A stretch of 64,000 nt of DNA, taken from Actinoallomurus sp050942425 (GTDB lineage: Bacteria > Actinomycetota > Actinomycetes > Streptosporangiales > Streptosporangiaceae). Positions within the stretch are counted from its first letter, which is position 1. Each line of letters opens with the position of its first letter. Made by a program: the position numbers and the translations under genes. The notes below the pieces were generated by a model. It made no database searches, was not told where the DNA came from, and saw only the letters and a list, made by a program, of their open reading frames with translations. The DNA lies in assembly GCF_050942425.1 (NCBI RefSeq), contig NZ_CP192063.1:9238001-9302000 (forward strand). Direction: 5' to 3'. Below, in pieces: positions 44,061-52,479 of the stretch.

Positions 44061-44986
44061 ACACTCCTCCAGTAACTGCGCAGCGCGGGCGGGAGTCCAG
44101 GGGCGGACGCGAGCGTCTTCGCGCCGGCGTCTCCGACGTCGTCGCGGTACAGCAGCAGCCGCCGGAGCGAGCCGATGAACGGCGCCTCGAGCAGGGCCTG
44201 CGCCCCCTCCGCGCCGATCTCGTTGTATCGCAGGTCGAGCTCGGCCAACCCCTCGAAACGATGGAGCGCGCGTATACCCTCCGCGGTCAGCAGGTTTCGC
44301 TGGAGGCGCAGGCGGCGAGCGCCGCTGAAGTACGGGGACGCCGCGAGGGCCGCCAGGCCGGCGTCGCCGATGCGGGAGTACCGCAGGTCGAGCGCCTCAA
44401 GTCCCCCCATCACGGTCGAGGCGGCGTCGGACGCCTCCAGGCGGAAGTACGTCGAGACGGCGAGGGCCTGGGCCCCGAGCGCGCCGATGCGGAAGTAGGA
44501 GAGATCGAGTTCGACGAGCCGGCCGATGTTGAGCGTCGCGAGCGCGCCGGTGTCGAGGTCCGGAGACGAGGTCGGCTCAGGTTCCTCGTCGTAATCCTCT
44601 TCCCAGTACTCCTCTGACTCATCGGCGGCCGGTGCGATCCGCAGCGCGGTCACAAAGGGGGCCCGCATGACCTGCTCGATCAGCACGGGTGCACTGTCGG
44701 ACCATTCGACGGCGACCTTCGTGGCGAATCCGTGCCGACGCGCCAGGACGGTCGCCCCCGGCGGCAGCGCCGCGTCCCAGCTCTGCCGGTGCTCCCTCAC
44801 GAGCGCGTCCATCTCGTGTTCCAGGGCATCGCGATCGGTGGGACGGGCCTGCGCGTGACGCTGCGCGAGCTTGATCAGCTCACCGCGGGCGTCACCCTGT
44901 TCGAGGAACCGGTCCGCATAGGCACGCCACGAGACGAGATCGTCAGGGTGATCGCGCAGCGCCTGTTCGAGAGCTGCCGCCTTCAT
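44057..44986 (-). CDS. Leucine-rich-repeat protein with TIGR02996 domain
   Basis: 309 residues. The N-terminus (LEQALRDHPDDLVSWRAYAD, then RFLEQGDARGELIKLA) is the TIGR02996 repeat-companion domain known mainly from myxobacteria and planctomycetes. An acidic stretch (EEYWEEDYDEEPEP) precedes about six ribonuclease-inhibitor-like LRR units of the form LEALDLRYSRIGDAGLAALA. LRRs bind proteins, so this could present substrates to the coupled oxygenase-fold protein. No membrane or signal segment is visible; it is probably cytoplasmic. Confidence 0.8.
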   Translation of the reverse strand: MKAAALEQALRDHPDDLVSWRAYADRFLEQGDARGELIKLAQRHAQARPTDRDALEHEMDALVREHRQSWDAALPPGATVLARRHGFATKVAVEWSDSAPVLIEQVMRAPFVTALRIAPAADESEEYWEEDYDEEPEPTSSPDLDTGALATLNIGRLVELDLSYFRIGALGAQALAVSTYFRLEASDAASTVMGGLEALDLRYSRIGDAGLAALAASPYFSGARRLRLQRNLLTAEGIRALHRFEGLAELDLRYNEIGAEGAQALLEAPFIGSLRRLLLYRDDVGDAGAKTLASAPGLPPALRSYWRSV

Positions 44987-45038
44987 CCGGGGGATGGTAG
45001 CACCAGATGATCATCCACTGACCGGACCGTCATCGCGC

Positions 45039-45830
45039 TCAGGTGACCGGGTCGGCGCCGGTCCAGATCGTCTCGAAGGCGTACGTGAGGCACTGTGCCA
45101 GGGAGGCGTGCTCGATCACGATGTTGGTGGTGGAGCCGGACCCCGCCACCGGGTCGCGCAGCGACATCACCACCCGGACGCCGTCCACGATCCACATGCG
45201 CATGGGCAGGTTGGCGGCCACCCGCGCCTCCTCCCCAGCGGCGGTGTAGCGCCGGATGTCGGCGAGGAGAGCCGGGTCGTCGAGGGCGGCGCGTTCGTAG
45301 ACGCACCGGACGCGTCCGCCTGATCGCGTCAGTCGCCGGATCGTGGTGGCGCCGGCGGTGTTGTCGTCGAGCAGGTACGGGAGTTTGGCGACCGCGAGGA
45401 TCTCCTGTCGGGCATCGGCCTGGATCTCGCCGATTCGTTCGCCCAGCACCTCACGGCCGCGCAGCACCTCGACGTAGTCCAGGGGGTCGCTCTCCTGCCT
45501 GCCACGGGACCAGACGGGCGCCAGTGACTCGACGAGCCGTACCGTGGCCTGTTCCAGACGGTCGATCTCCGCCCGGCGGGCGGCCATGAGGCGCTCGACC
45601 GCCGAGGCCGGCTCGACCGCGGTGTATCGGGTGGTGCCTCCCGGCAGTACCCGGACCAGTCCGCGCTCGGTCAGCCCTGCGAGCACGTCGTAGATGCGCT
45701 GGCGGGGCACTCCCGATTCGCGTGCGAGTTGCGCCGCCGTGTAGCGGTCTCGGGCGAGAAGCGCGAGATAGGCACGCGCTTCATATCCGGTCAGCCCCAA
45801 GTCGATGAATTGCTGGGACAGATCTCCCAT
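45039..45830 (-). CDS. TrmB-family transcriptional regulator
   Basis: 263 residues from the ATG at 45830 (MGDLSQQFIDLGLTGYEARA), the usual TrmB start; in-frame starts run up to 45905. The N-terminal winged helix (YTAAQLARESGVPRQRIYDVLAGLTERGLV) is followed by a coiled coil and a PLD-like sensor domain (GREVLGERIGEIQADARQEILAV). TrmB regulators commonly respond to sugars. The gene is divergent from the secreted protease at 46048, and the shared intergenic region contains several palindromes, so autoregulation and control of the protease are plausible. Confidence 0.87.
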   Translation of the reverse strand: MGDLSQQFIDLGLTGYEARAYLALLARDRYTAAQLARESGVPRQRIYDVLAGLTERGLVRVLPGGTTRYTAVEPASAVERLMAARRAEIDRLEQATVRLVESLAPVWSRGRQESDPLDYVEVLRGREVLGERIGEIQADARQEILAVAKLPYLLDDNTAGATTIRRLTRSGGRVRCVYERAALDDPALLADIRRYTAAGEEARVAANLPMRMWIVDGVRVVMSLRDPVAGSGSTTNIVIEHASLAQCLTYAFETIWTGADPVT

Positions 45831-45889
45831 CTCCGCCACGCCTCCCACGCTACCGGGCGTGTCCGCGCCACCCCGCTCGGTCCCAAAAA

Positions 45890-45903
45890 GTCCGGAACCG
45901 GAC
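45890..45903. promoter_or_regulatory. Palindrome between TrmB regulator and protease genes
   Basis: GTCCGGAACCGGAC is a 6-bp inverted repeat around AA, placed 60 bases from the TrmB start. It could be an operator for the divergent pair. Confidence 0.3.
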
Positions 45904-45932
45904 ACCCTGGGTCAAAAGAAAGTAAAGGAACA

Positions 45933-45961
45933 TTGACCGCCTTATATCCGGATCTTACGTT
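45933..45961 (+). promoter_or_regulatory. Sigma70-type promoter of the sedolisin-like protease gene
   Basis: TTGACC at 45933 and TACGTT at 45956 are separated by exactly 17 bases. The predicted start is near 45968, giving a leader of about 80 bases. Confidence 0.6.
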
Positions 45962-45987
45962 GCGCGCAACACCACTAGCCGTGGTGT
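45959..45987. promoter_or_regulatory. Overlapping palindromes at the protease transcription start
   Basis: GTTGCGCGCAAC (45959-45970) is a perfect 12-bp palindrome overlapping the -10. ACACCAC and GTGGTGT (45969-45987) form a 7-bp inverted repeat immediately after. They fit an operator and/or a leader hairpin. Confidence 0.45.
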
Positions 45988-46047
45988 CAACGGCCGGAGA
46001 ACGGTCGACCCCGCCGTATCCGGCCTCCCGCCAGAAAGGGAGCAAGG

Positions 46048-48039
46048 ATGTCACCCCCATCCACCCGTGTTCGTCTGCGACGCCTCGGCCTCACCCTCGT
46101 GGCCGCACTCGCCCTGCCCGTCGCCCTGCTGACCACCACCGCACCGGCGCACGCCTCCGCGGCCCCCTCCGTCGCCCGGCCCGCCGCCGCACCGCACCTG
46201 TCCGCGCCGGTCAAGCGGGCGTGTGCGACCCCGACCCGTCACGGCCAGATGGCCTGCCTGTCGCTCGTACGCACCGACGTGACCGCGCGCAAGGGGATCC
46301 AGCCGAACCTCGCACCCTCCGGGCTCGGCGCCTCCGACCTGCAGAGCGCGTACGCCCTGCCGTCCTCATCCGCCGGATCGGGTCAGACCGTCGCCATCGT
46401 CGACGCCTACGACGATCCCAACGCCGAGTCCGACCTGGCCACCTACCGCTCCCAGTACGGCCTGTCCGCCTGCACGACCGCGAACGGCTGTTTCAAGAAG
46501 GTCAACGAGACCGGCGGCAGCACCCCGCCCACCGCCGACTCCGGCTGGGGCGAAGAGGAGTCCCTCGACCTCGACATGGTCTCCGCGGCCTGCCCGAACT
46601 GCCACATCCTGCTCGTCGAGGCCAGCCAGCCGTCCACCGACGACCTCGGCACGGCGGTCAACACCGCGGTCTCCCTCGGCGCCAAGTACGTGTCGAACAG
46701 CTACGGCGGCTCGGAGGACTCCAGCGACACGAGCACCGACTCCACGTACTTCAACCACCCGGGTGTCGCGATCACCGTGTCCTCGGGTGACAGCGGGTAC
46801 GGGGTCGAGTATCCGGCGGCGTCGCAGTACGTCACCGCGGTCGGCGGGACCTCGCTGTCCAAGGCCTCGAACTCGCGCGGCTGGAGCGAGTCGGCCTGGT
46901 CCGGTGCGGGATCCGGCTGCTCCTCCTACGACCCGAAGCCGTCCTGGCAGAAGGACTCGGGCTGCTCCAAGCGGTCGGTGGCCGACGTCTCCGCCGTCGC
47001 CGACCCGAACACCGGCCTCGCGGTCTACGACACCTACGGGACGGGCGGATGGCTGGTCGTCGGCGGCACCAGCGCGTCGTCGCCGCTCATCGCCGGCGTG
47101 TACGCCCTGGCGGGCCCGCCCGCGTCCGGGGCCTACCCGGCGTCCTACCCGTACGCTCACACCGGTTCGCTCAACGACGTCACCTCCGGCAGCAACGGGT
47201 CGTGCAGCCCTTCGTACCTGTGCACGGCCGGTTCCGGGTACGACGGCCCGACCGGGCTCGGCACCCCGAACGGGGTGACGGCGTTCGGCAGCGGCTCCAG
47301 CGGCGGCAACACCGTCACGGTGACCAACCCGGGCAGCCAGACCGGCACGGTCGGCACGGCGGTCAGCCTGCAGATCAACGCGACGGACTCCACCTCGGGC
47401 CAGACGCTGACCTACAGCGCGACGGGCCTGCCCGCCGGGCTGTCGATCAACTCCTCGACCGGCCTGATCTCCGGCACGCCCACCACCGCGGGCACCTCGA
47501 ACGTCACCATCAGCGCCAAGGACTCCACGGGAGCCTCCGGGTCGGCGTCGTTCACGTGGACCGTGAACTCGGTCGGCGGTGGCTGCTCCTCGCCGGGTAA
47601 CAAGGTGAGCAACGGTGGCTTCGAGTCCGGCACCACACCGTGGACCACGACCTCCGGCGTCGTCTCTTCCAACGGCAGCGGTGAGACCGCCCACTCCGGC
47701 AGCTACTTCGCCTGGCTCGACGGATACGGCACCACCCACACCGACAGCGCCACCCAGTCCGTGACCATCCCGTCCGGGTGCAAGGCCTCGCTCAGCTTCT
47801 GGCTGCACATCGACACCAGCGAGACCGGCAGCACCGTCTACGACAAGCTGACCGTCAAGATCGGCAGCACCACGCTCGCCACCTACAGCAACGCCAACGC
47901 CGCCAGCGGATACGTGCAGAAGACCTTCGACGTGTCGTCCTACGCAGGACAGACGGTGACGCTATCGTTCAGCGGCACCGAGGACTCGGCACTGCAGACG
48001 AGCTTCGTACTCGACGACGTCGCCATCAACGCATCCTGA
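46048..48039 (+). CDS. Secreted sedolisin-family (S53) serine-carboxyl protease with Ig-like and C-terminal domains
   Basis: 663 residues; ATG at 46048 after AGGGAGCAAGG. Signal peptide (LTLVAALALPVALLTTTAPAHA). There is only a short pro-region before the catalytic domain (from about residue 100: GSGQTVAIVDAYDDPNAESDL). Glu and Asp of the triad lie in WGEEESLDLDMVSAACPNC and the serine in GGTSASSPLIAGVYAL. A putative Ig domain (GLPAGLSINSSTGLISGTP) and a C-terminal jelly-roll-like domain (NGGFESGTTPWTTTSG) follow. Acid-active sedolisins degrade proteins outside the cell. It has a strong promoter and a terminator of its own. Confidence 0.9.
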   Translation: MSPPSTRVRLRRLGLTLVAALALPVALLTTTAPAHASAAPSVARPAAAPHLSAPVKRACATPTRHGQMACLSLVRTDVTARKGIQPNLAPSGLGASDLQSAYALPSSSAGSGQTVAIVDAYDDPNAESDLATYRSQYGLSACTTANGCFKKVNETGGSTPPTADSGWGEEESLDLDMVSAACPNCHILLVEASQPSTDDLGTAVNTAVSLGAKYVSNSYGGSEDSSDTSTDSTYFNHPGVAITVSSGDSGYGVEYPAASQYVTAVGGTSLSKASNSRGWSESAWSGAGSGCSSYDPKPSWQKDSGCSKRSVADVSAVADPNTGLAVYDTYGTGGWLVVGGTSASSPLIAGVYALAGPPASGAYPASYPYAHTGSLNDVTSGSNGSCSPSYLCTAGSGYDGPTGLGTPNGVTAFGSGSSGGNTVTVTNPGSQTGTVGTAVSLQINATDSTSGQTLTYSATGLPAGLSINSSTGLISGTPTTAGTSNVTISAKDSTGASGSASFTWTVNSVGGGCSSPGNKVSNGGFESGTTPWTTTSGVVSSNGSGETAHSGSYFAWLDGYGTTHTDSATQSVTIPSGCKASLSFWLHIDTSETGSTVYDKLTVKIGSTTLATYSNANAASGYVQKTFDVSSYAGQTVTLSFSGTEDSALQTSFVLDDVAINAS

Positions 48040-48052
48040 CCGTGATCCACCG

Positions 48053-48082
48053 GGGCCCCGCGCGTTCTCACGCGCGGGGCCC
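48053..48082. terminator. Hairpin terminator after protease gene
   Basis: A 12-bp perfect stem, GGGCCCCGCGCG with its complement, around the loop TTCTCA, 13 bases after the stop. Confidence 0.85.
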
Positions 48083-48464
48083 TTCGCCGTCTGCCGCCGA
48101 CGCGCTCGCCACAGCGACGCCGCTCGGCGCGGACGTCCTGGGCACTGCGGCATGCCGATAGACGAGCCTCCGCCGGAACGGTCGCCTCTCGTCGACCCCC
48201 CAGGCCGTCACCTCCGGTCCGCGGGCACGGACCGCACACGCCGTACACCTCGGCCTGACGCCGGTCGACTTCGACGTCGGCCTCGGCCGTGATCCGCTCT
48301 GACGACCGGCCTTCCATCGCCTCCAGCGCCTGACGCCTGCGCCGCGTCGGCGACGGCCCGGCCGCGTACGGCCGCACGGCGATCTCCTCGATGCTCCCAT
48401 CACGCGATCGTCGCCCGGGGTGTGCCGGGCCATACGGGTCGACCGTACTGACATCTATCGATAT
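48083..48464. other. Gene-free interval upstream of the zinc importer operon
   Basis: Frames are open on the minus strand here, but their translations are Arg-rich with no motif or similarity that I recognise, and none has a good ribosome site. No RNA gene or repeat was seen. It may be decayed coding DNA. Confidence 0.5.
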
Positions 48465-48482
48465 TGACAATCATTCCCGTTA
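48465..48482. promoter_or_regulatory. Candidate Zur (zinc uptake regulator) box
   Basis: TGACAATCATTCCCGTTA resembles the TGAnAATnATTnTCA-type sites of Zur repressors. A second, weaker A/T-rich match (GTTTTCATTTACATGA) lies around 48500. Both precede the zinc-binding protein gene by 40-80 bases, where repression under zinc excess would act. Confidence 0.5.
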
Positions 48483-48542
48483 AGGCGAACATGACATCCG
48501 TTTTCATTTACATGAGATTCGAGCCCGGCCCGAGGAGACACG

Positions 48543-49496
48543 TTGCGCATGAGAACCCGGCAGCTGGCGGCACCTGTTCTGGCGGCCCTGCTGGCCACGA
48601 CCGCGGCCTGCGGCGGTTCCAGTTCCGCGAGCGACGCCGGCGGCTCGGCGAGCGGCGGCGGGAAGCTGAAGGTCGTGGCCACGACCACGCAGGTCGCCGA
48701 CTTCGCCCGGAACATCGGCGGCGACAAGGTCACCGTCACCCAGATCCTCAAACCCAACGTCGACCCCCATGACTACGAGCCCTCCCCCGCCGACGTCCAG
48801 GCCATCGCGGAGGCGGACGTGGTGGTGGAGAACGGCGTCGGTCTGGAGCGGTGGCTGAACCAGACGATCACGTCCGCGGGGTTCCACGGCACCCTCGTCG
48901 ACACCAGCAAAGGCGTCGCCGTCCGCAAGGGCAACGGGACCGACGAAGAGGCCGCCGGCGACCCCCACATCTGGCACAACCCCAAGAACGCCGAGATCAT
49001 GAGCCGCAACATCGCCACCGCGCTGGAGACCAAAGACCCGGCCGACAAGGCGACGTACGAGGCGAACCTCACCTCTTACACCACCAAGCTGGACCAGATG
49101 GACTCCTGGATCGCCGGGCAGATCGGCACGATCCCCGCCGATCAGCGCAAGCTGGTCACCAACCACGACGCGTTCGGCTACTACATCGACCGCTACCACC
49201 TGACGTTCGTCGGCTCGATCATCCCGAGCTTCGACACCTCCGCCGAACTGTCCGGCAAGCAGCTGGGCACCCTGGTCTCCAAGATCAAGGCGACCGGCGT
49301 GAAGGCGATCTTCTCCGAGTCCTCCCTTCCGCCCAAGACCGCCGAGGCCATCGGTAAGCAGGCCGGGGTGAAGGTCGAGTCCGGCGAGGACTCCCTGTAC
49401 GGAGACACCCTCGGACCGGCCGGCTCAGCCGGGGCCACCTACCTCGCCATGGAGCGGCACAACACCACCACCATCGTCACCGCGCTGAAGGGCTGA
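48543..49496 (+). CDS. znuA: Zinc ABC transporter substrate-binding lipoprotein (ZnuA/TroA-like)
   Basis: 317 residues from a TTG at 48543 (GAGGAG 5 bases upstream); an ATG two codons later is an alternative. Lipobox TTAACGG with cysteine at about residue 23. Cluster A-I fold: KLKVVATTTQVADFARNIGG. Metal ligands fit the zinc type: His in VDPHDYEPSP, His in DPHIWHNP, His in TNHDAFGYY, and Asp in GEDSLYGDTLG. It captures zinc at the outer face of the membrane and hands it to the permeases encoded downstream. Confidence 0.92.
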   Translation: MRMRTRQLAAPVLAALLATTAACGGSSSASDAGGSASGGGKLKVVATTTQVADFARNIGGDKVTVTQILKPNVDPHDYEPSPADVQAIAEADVVVENGVGLERWLNQTITSAGFHGTLVDTSKGVAVRKGNGTDEEAAGDPHIWHNPKNAEIMSRNIATALETKDPADKATYEANLTSYTTKLDQMDSWIAGQIGTIPADQRKLVTNHDAFGYYIDRYHLTFVGSIIPSFDTSAELSGKQLGTLVSKIKATGVKAIFSESSLPPKTAEAIGKQAGVKVESGEDSLYGDTLGPAGSAGATYLAMERHNTTTIVTALKG

Positions 49497-49498
49497 CC

Positions 49499-50266
49499 GT
49501 GGAACCCGACATCCCGCCGCCGGCGCTCGACCTGGACGAGGTCACCGTCGCGTACGGTCCGGCCCTCGCGCTGGAGAACATCGACGGCATGGTCGCCCCT
49601 GGCGAGGCCGTCGCTCTGATCGGCCCGAACGGCGCCGGCAAGTCCACCCTCATCAAGGCGATCCTGGGACTCGTCCCGCTCGCCGGGGGACGGATCACCG
49701 TCCTCGGCACGACGCCGGCGCAGGCCCGCCGCGACGTCGCGTACGTCCCCCAGGCCGACACCTTGGACCCGGAATTCCCGATCTCGGTCGGCCAGGTGGT
49801 CCTCATGGGCCGCTACCGGCGGATCGGATGGCTGCGCCGTCCCAAGGCCGCCGACAAGGAGGCCGCCCGCCGGGCCCTGGAGCAGGTCGGCCTGGCCGAC
49901 CGCGCGCGGCATCGCTTCGGCACGCTGTCCGGGGGGCAGCGCCAGCGCGTGCTGCTGGCCCGCGCCATCGCCGCCGAACCACGCCTGCTCCTGCTGGACG
50001 AGCCGTTCAACGGCGTCGACGCCGTCAGCGAACAGGCGCTGCTCGACGCCATCGCGCTGTTGAAGCGGGACGGCACCGCGGTGGTCGTCTCCACCCACGA
50101 CCTCGCGCTCGCCCACCTCGCCTGTGAGGAGGTCTGCCTGCTCAACCGCCGGCAGTACGGCTTCGGCCCCACGGACGTGACCCTCACGCCCGACCGGCTG
50201 CGCGCCACCTACGGCGGGCACGCCCTGGAACTACGCGGCGACCGCGTCATCGTCGCCCACTCCTGA
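49499..50266 (+). CDS. znuC: Zinc ABC transporter ATP-binding protein
   Basis: 255 residues from a GTG at 49499, 2 bases after the previous stop. Walker A GPNGAGKSTLI, signature LSGGQRQRVLLARAI, Walker B LLLLDEPFNGVD and His-loop STHDLAL are complete. Position between the metal-binding lipoprotein and two permeases assigns it to the same importer. Confidence 0.93.
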   Translation: MEPDIPPPALDLDEVTVAYGPALALENIDGMVAPGEAVALIGPNGAGKSTLIKAILGLVPLAGGRITVLGTTPAQARRDVAYVPQADTLDPEFPISVGQVVLMGRYRRIGWLRRPKAADKEAARRALEQVGLADRARHRFGTLSGGQRQRVLLARAIAAEPRLLLLDEPFNGVDAVSEQALLDAIALLKRDGTAVVVSTHDLALAHLACEEVCLLNRRQYGFGPTDVTLTPDRLRATYGGHALELRGDRVIVAHS

Positions 50267-50275
50267 GGCCGGGCC

Positions 50276-51142
50276 ATGGAGCAGATCTTCATCGAACCCT
50301 TTCGGTTCCCGTTCATGGCGCGAGCCCTCGCCGAGCTGGTGATCCTCGGAGCGCTGGCCGGGACCGTCGGCGTGCTCATCCTGCTGCGCCGCCTGGCGTT
50401 CATGACCGACGCCCTGACCCACACCGTCTTCCCCGGCGTCGTCATCGGCTATCTCCTCGGCGGCGAAGGCGGCGTCTTCTGGGGCGCGCTGCCGGCCGCG
50501 GCCGCGACCGCGGTCCTCCTCACCCTCCTGACCCGGCATCGGGCCGTCACCGAGGACGCCGCCCTCGCGGTGCTGCTGACCACCTTCTTCGCCATCGGCG
50601 TCGTCCTCGTCTCCCGCGAGTCGGGGTACACGGCCGACCTGACGGTGTTCTTGTTCGGCCGAATCCTCGCCGTCACGCCCCAGCAGCTCGCCGAGACCCT
50701 CGCGGTCACCGCCCTGGTCATCGCCGCGCTGATCCTCCTGCGACGGCCGCTGATCGCCCGCGCCTTCGATCCGGAGGGCGCCCAGGCGGCCGGGTACCGG
50801 CTCGGTCTCCTCGATCTGGTCACGAACGCCATCGTCGCGCTCGTCGTGGTCGCCGCCGTACGCGCCGTCGGGACCGTCCTGGTCATCGCACTGCTCATCG
50901 TCCCCGCCGCCGTGGCCCGCGTGGTGTCCGACCGGCTCGCGCTGATCGTGCCGATCGCCGCCGCCCTCGGAGCCCTGGCCGGCTGGGCGGGCCTGGCGAT
51001 CAGCTACGACGCCTCGGTCCACCACGGGCTGCGGCTGGCCTCCGGCGGCACCGTCGTCCTCGTGCTCATCACCTGCTACGTCGGCGCGCTCGCCTCTGGG
51101 GAGATCCGGCGAGGGCTGCGCCCCGCGCGGAGGCCCGCATGA
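50276..51142 (+). CDS. znuB: Zinc ABC transporter permease (ZnuB-like), first copy
   Basis: 288 residues with about eight hydrophobic helices (LVILGALAGTVGVLILLRRLAF; AVTALVIAALILLRRPLIAR). The family motif near the N-terminus, FMTDALTHTVFPGVVIGYLLGG, is characteristic of ABC-3 metal permeases. It overlaps the second permease gene by 4 bases. Confidence 0.92.
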   Translation: MEQIFIEPFRFPFMARALAELVILGALAGTVGVLILLRRLAFMTDALTHTVFPGVVIGYLLGGEGGVFWGALPAAAATAVLLTLLTRHRAVTEDAALAVLLTTFFAIGVVLVSRESGYTADLTVFLFGRILAVTPQQLAETLAVTALVIAALILLRRPLIARAFDPEGAQAAGYRLGLLDLVTNAIVALVVVAAVRAVGTVLVIALLIVPAAVARVVSDRLALIVPIAAALGALAGWAGLAISYDASVHHGLRLASGGTVVLVLITCYVGALASGEIRRGLRPARRPA

Positions 51143-52041
51143 CCGCCGTCGACCGGGCGATCCTCGAGGCCGTGCTCCTCGGCACGGTCGGCGGCCTGAT
51201 CAGTGTGCAGATCCTCCTGCGGCGGCTGCCGTTCTTCACCGTCGCGATGACCCACGCGACCTTCCCCGGCGTCGTCCTGGCCGCGATCGCCGGCGTGAAC
51301 CTGTATGTCGGCGGTGGGCTGTTCGGCATACTGATCGTGCTGGGCGTCCTGGCCTTGTCCCGGAGACCGGAGCAGGACACCACCACGGCGATCGGGATCG
51401 TGCTGTCGGCCGGTTTCGCGCTCGGCGTCGTCCTGCTGTCGGCGCGCGACGGGTTCTCCAAGGACCTGACCGCCTACACCGTCGGCCAGATCCTCACCGT
51501 CGGAAACGGCGATCTGCTCGCGGTGACCCTGGTCGGTCTCATCGTCGCCGCCCTTCTCGTCGTCGCGGGCCGCCATCTCACCTTCCGCGCGTTCGATCCT
51601 GGCGGCTACGCCGCATCCGGCCGCAGCACGACCGGCATCGATATCGCCCTGCTGTTGACCGTCGAGGCCGTCATCGTCGTCGCCGTACCCGCCGTCGGCG
51701 CGATCCTGGCCGTCGCCGTGCTCGTCGCCCCGGCCGCCATCGCCCGCCTGTGGACCCACGACATCAGGATGATGACCGCGATCGCGGTGGCCGCCGGCGC
51801 CGGCAGCGGACTGACCGGCGTGCTCATCTCCACCAGGTACGACGTCGCCACCGGAGGCACCATCACCGTGGTCACCGGAGCCGCCTTCGCCCTGTCCCTC
51901 GCCACGGCCGCCGCCCGGAACACGATCGCCACGCGACGACGCAGCCGCCGCACCACGGCCGGTCCGGCCACTGTGGGGCCGCCGCAGATGAAGACAACCG
52001 AGACGATCCCATCGATCCGACAGGAGAACCCATGTCGCTGA
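51139..52041 (+). CDS. Zinc ABC transporter permease, second copy
   Basis: 300 residues, overlapping the first permease by ATGA. Same ABC-3 fold: FFTVAMTHATFPGVVLAAIAG at the N-terminus and about eight helices. The C-terminal tail is Arg/Thr-rich and overlaps the next gene by 10 bases. Two different permeases imply a heterodimeric membrane part of the importer, a common layout in actinomycetes. Confidence 0.9.
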   Translation: MTAVDRAILEAVLLGTVGGLISVQILLRRLPFFTVAMTHATFPGVVLAAIAGVNLYVGGGLFGILIVLGVLALSRRPEQDTTTAIGIVLSAGFALGVVLLSARDGFSKDLTAYTVGQILTVGNGDLLAVTLVGLIVAALLVVAGRHLTFRAFDPGGYAASGRSTTGIDIALLLTVEAVIVVAVPAVGAILAVAVLVAPAAIARLWTHDIRMMTAIAVAAGAGSGLTGVLISTRYDVATGGTITVVTGAAFALSLATAAARNTIATRRRSRRTTAGPATVGPPQMKTTETIPSIRQENPCR

Positions 52042-52418
52042 CCGTGCCCCCGCAACTCCTTCAGGACGCCCAGCGCGGCGATGTCGACGACGCGGCGTTC
52101 GTCGACTGCATCCGCTCCTCCCTGCCCTACGGCTGGCAGGTCGTCACCGGCCTCGTCGAGGAACTGCGGGATGGTGGCGGCGAGTTCGCCGACAACCAGA
52201 CCCCGCCGCCGGACGAGACCGCCCGCGGCCAGCTCCTGCGGATGATGGCCAGCGACGCCATGCGCGCCGCCCTCGAAGGCCACTTCGGCGTACGACTGGC
52301 CTTCCAGAACTGCCACCGGGTCGCCGTCTTCCGCCCCGGCGCCGACCGCGCGTACCGGGAGTTCGTCACCGCCCGCGCCCAGATCCTCAACCAGAAACCC
52401 GAGCTCGTCGACTGCTGA
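52032..52418 (+). CDS. SCO5389-family protein
   Basis: 128 residues from the ATG at 52032, preceded by AGGAG at 5 bases. From memory, the sequence matches the small SCO5389 family of actinomycetes: the core FADNQTPPPDETARGQLLRM, then LEGHFGVRLAFQNCHRVAVF and a C-terminal NQKPELVDC. The function is unknown. Placement as the last gene of the zinc operon, overlapping the permease gene, and two conserved cysteines hint at a zinc-linked role, but this is inference. Confidence 0.8.
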   Translation: MSLTVPPQLLQDAQRGDVDDAAFVDCIRSSLPYGWQVVTGLVEELRDGGGEFADNQTPPPDETARGQLLRMMASDAMRAALEGHFGVRLAFQNCHRVAVFRPGADRAYREFVTARAQILNQKPELVDC

Positions 52419-52433
52419 GCCATGCCGGGCTGG

Positions 52434-52465
52434 GCGTGTCCGGCGGCCGCTCGCACCGGACACGC
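52434..52465. terminator. Bidirectional hairpin between zinc operon and deacetylase gene
   Basis: A 10-bp perfect stem, GCGTGTCCGG with its complement, around a 12-base loop, between convergent genes. Confidence 0.65.
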
Positions 52466-52479
52466 TCACCGAGCAAGGG

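Noticed and set aside
47940..48470. A minus-strand frame of 176 codons between the protease and znuA genes
   Set aside because: It runs through the protease 3' end and a terminator hairpin, and its translation shows no motif.
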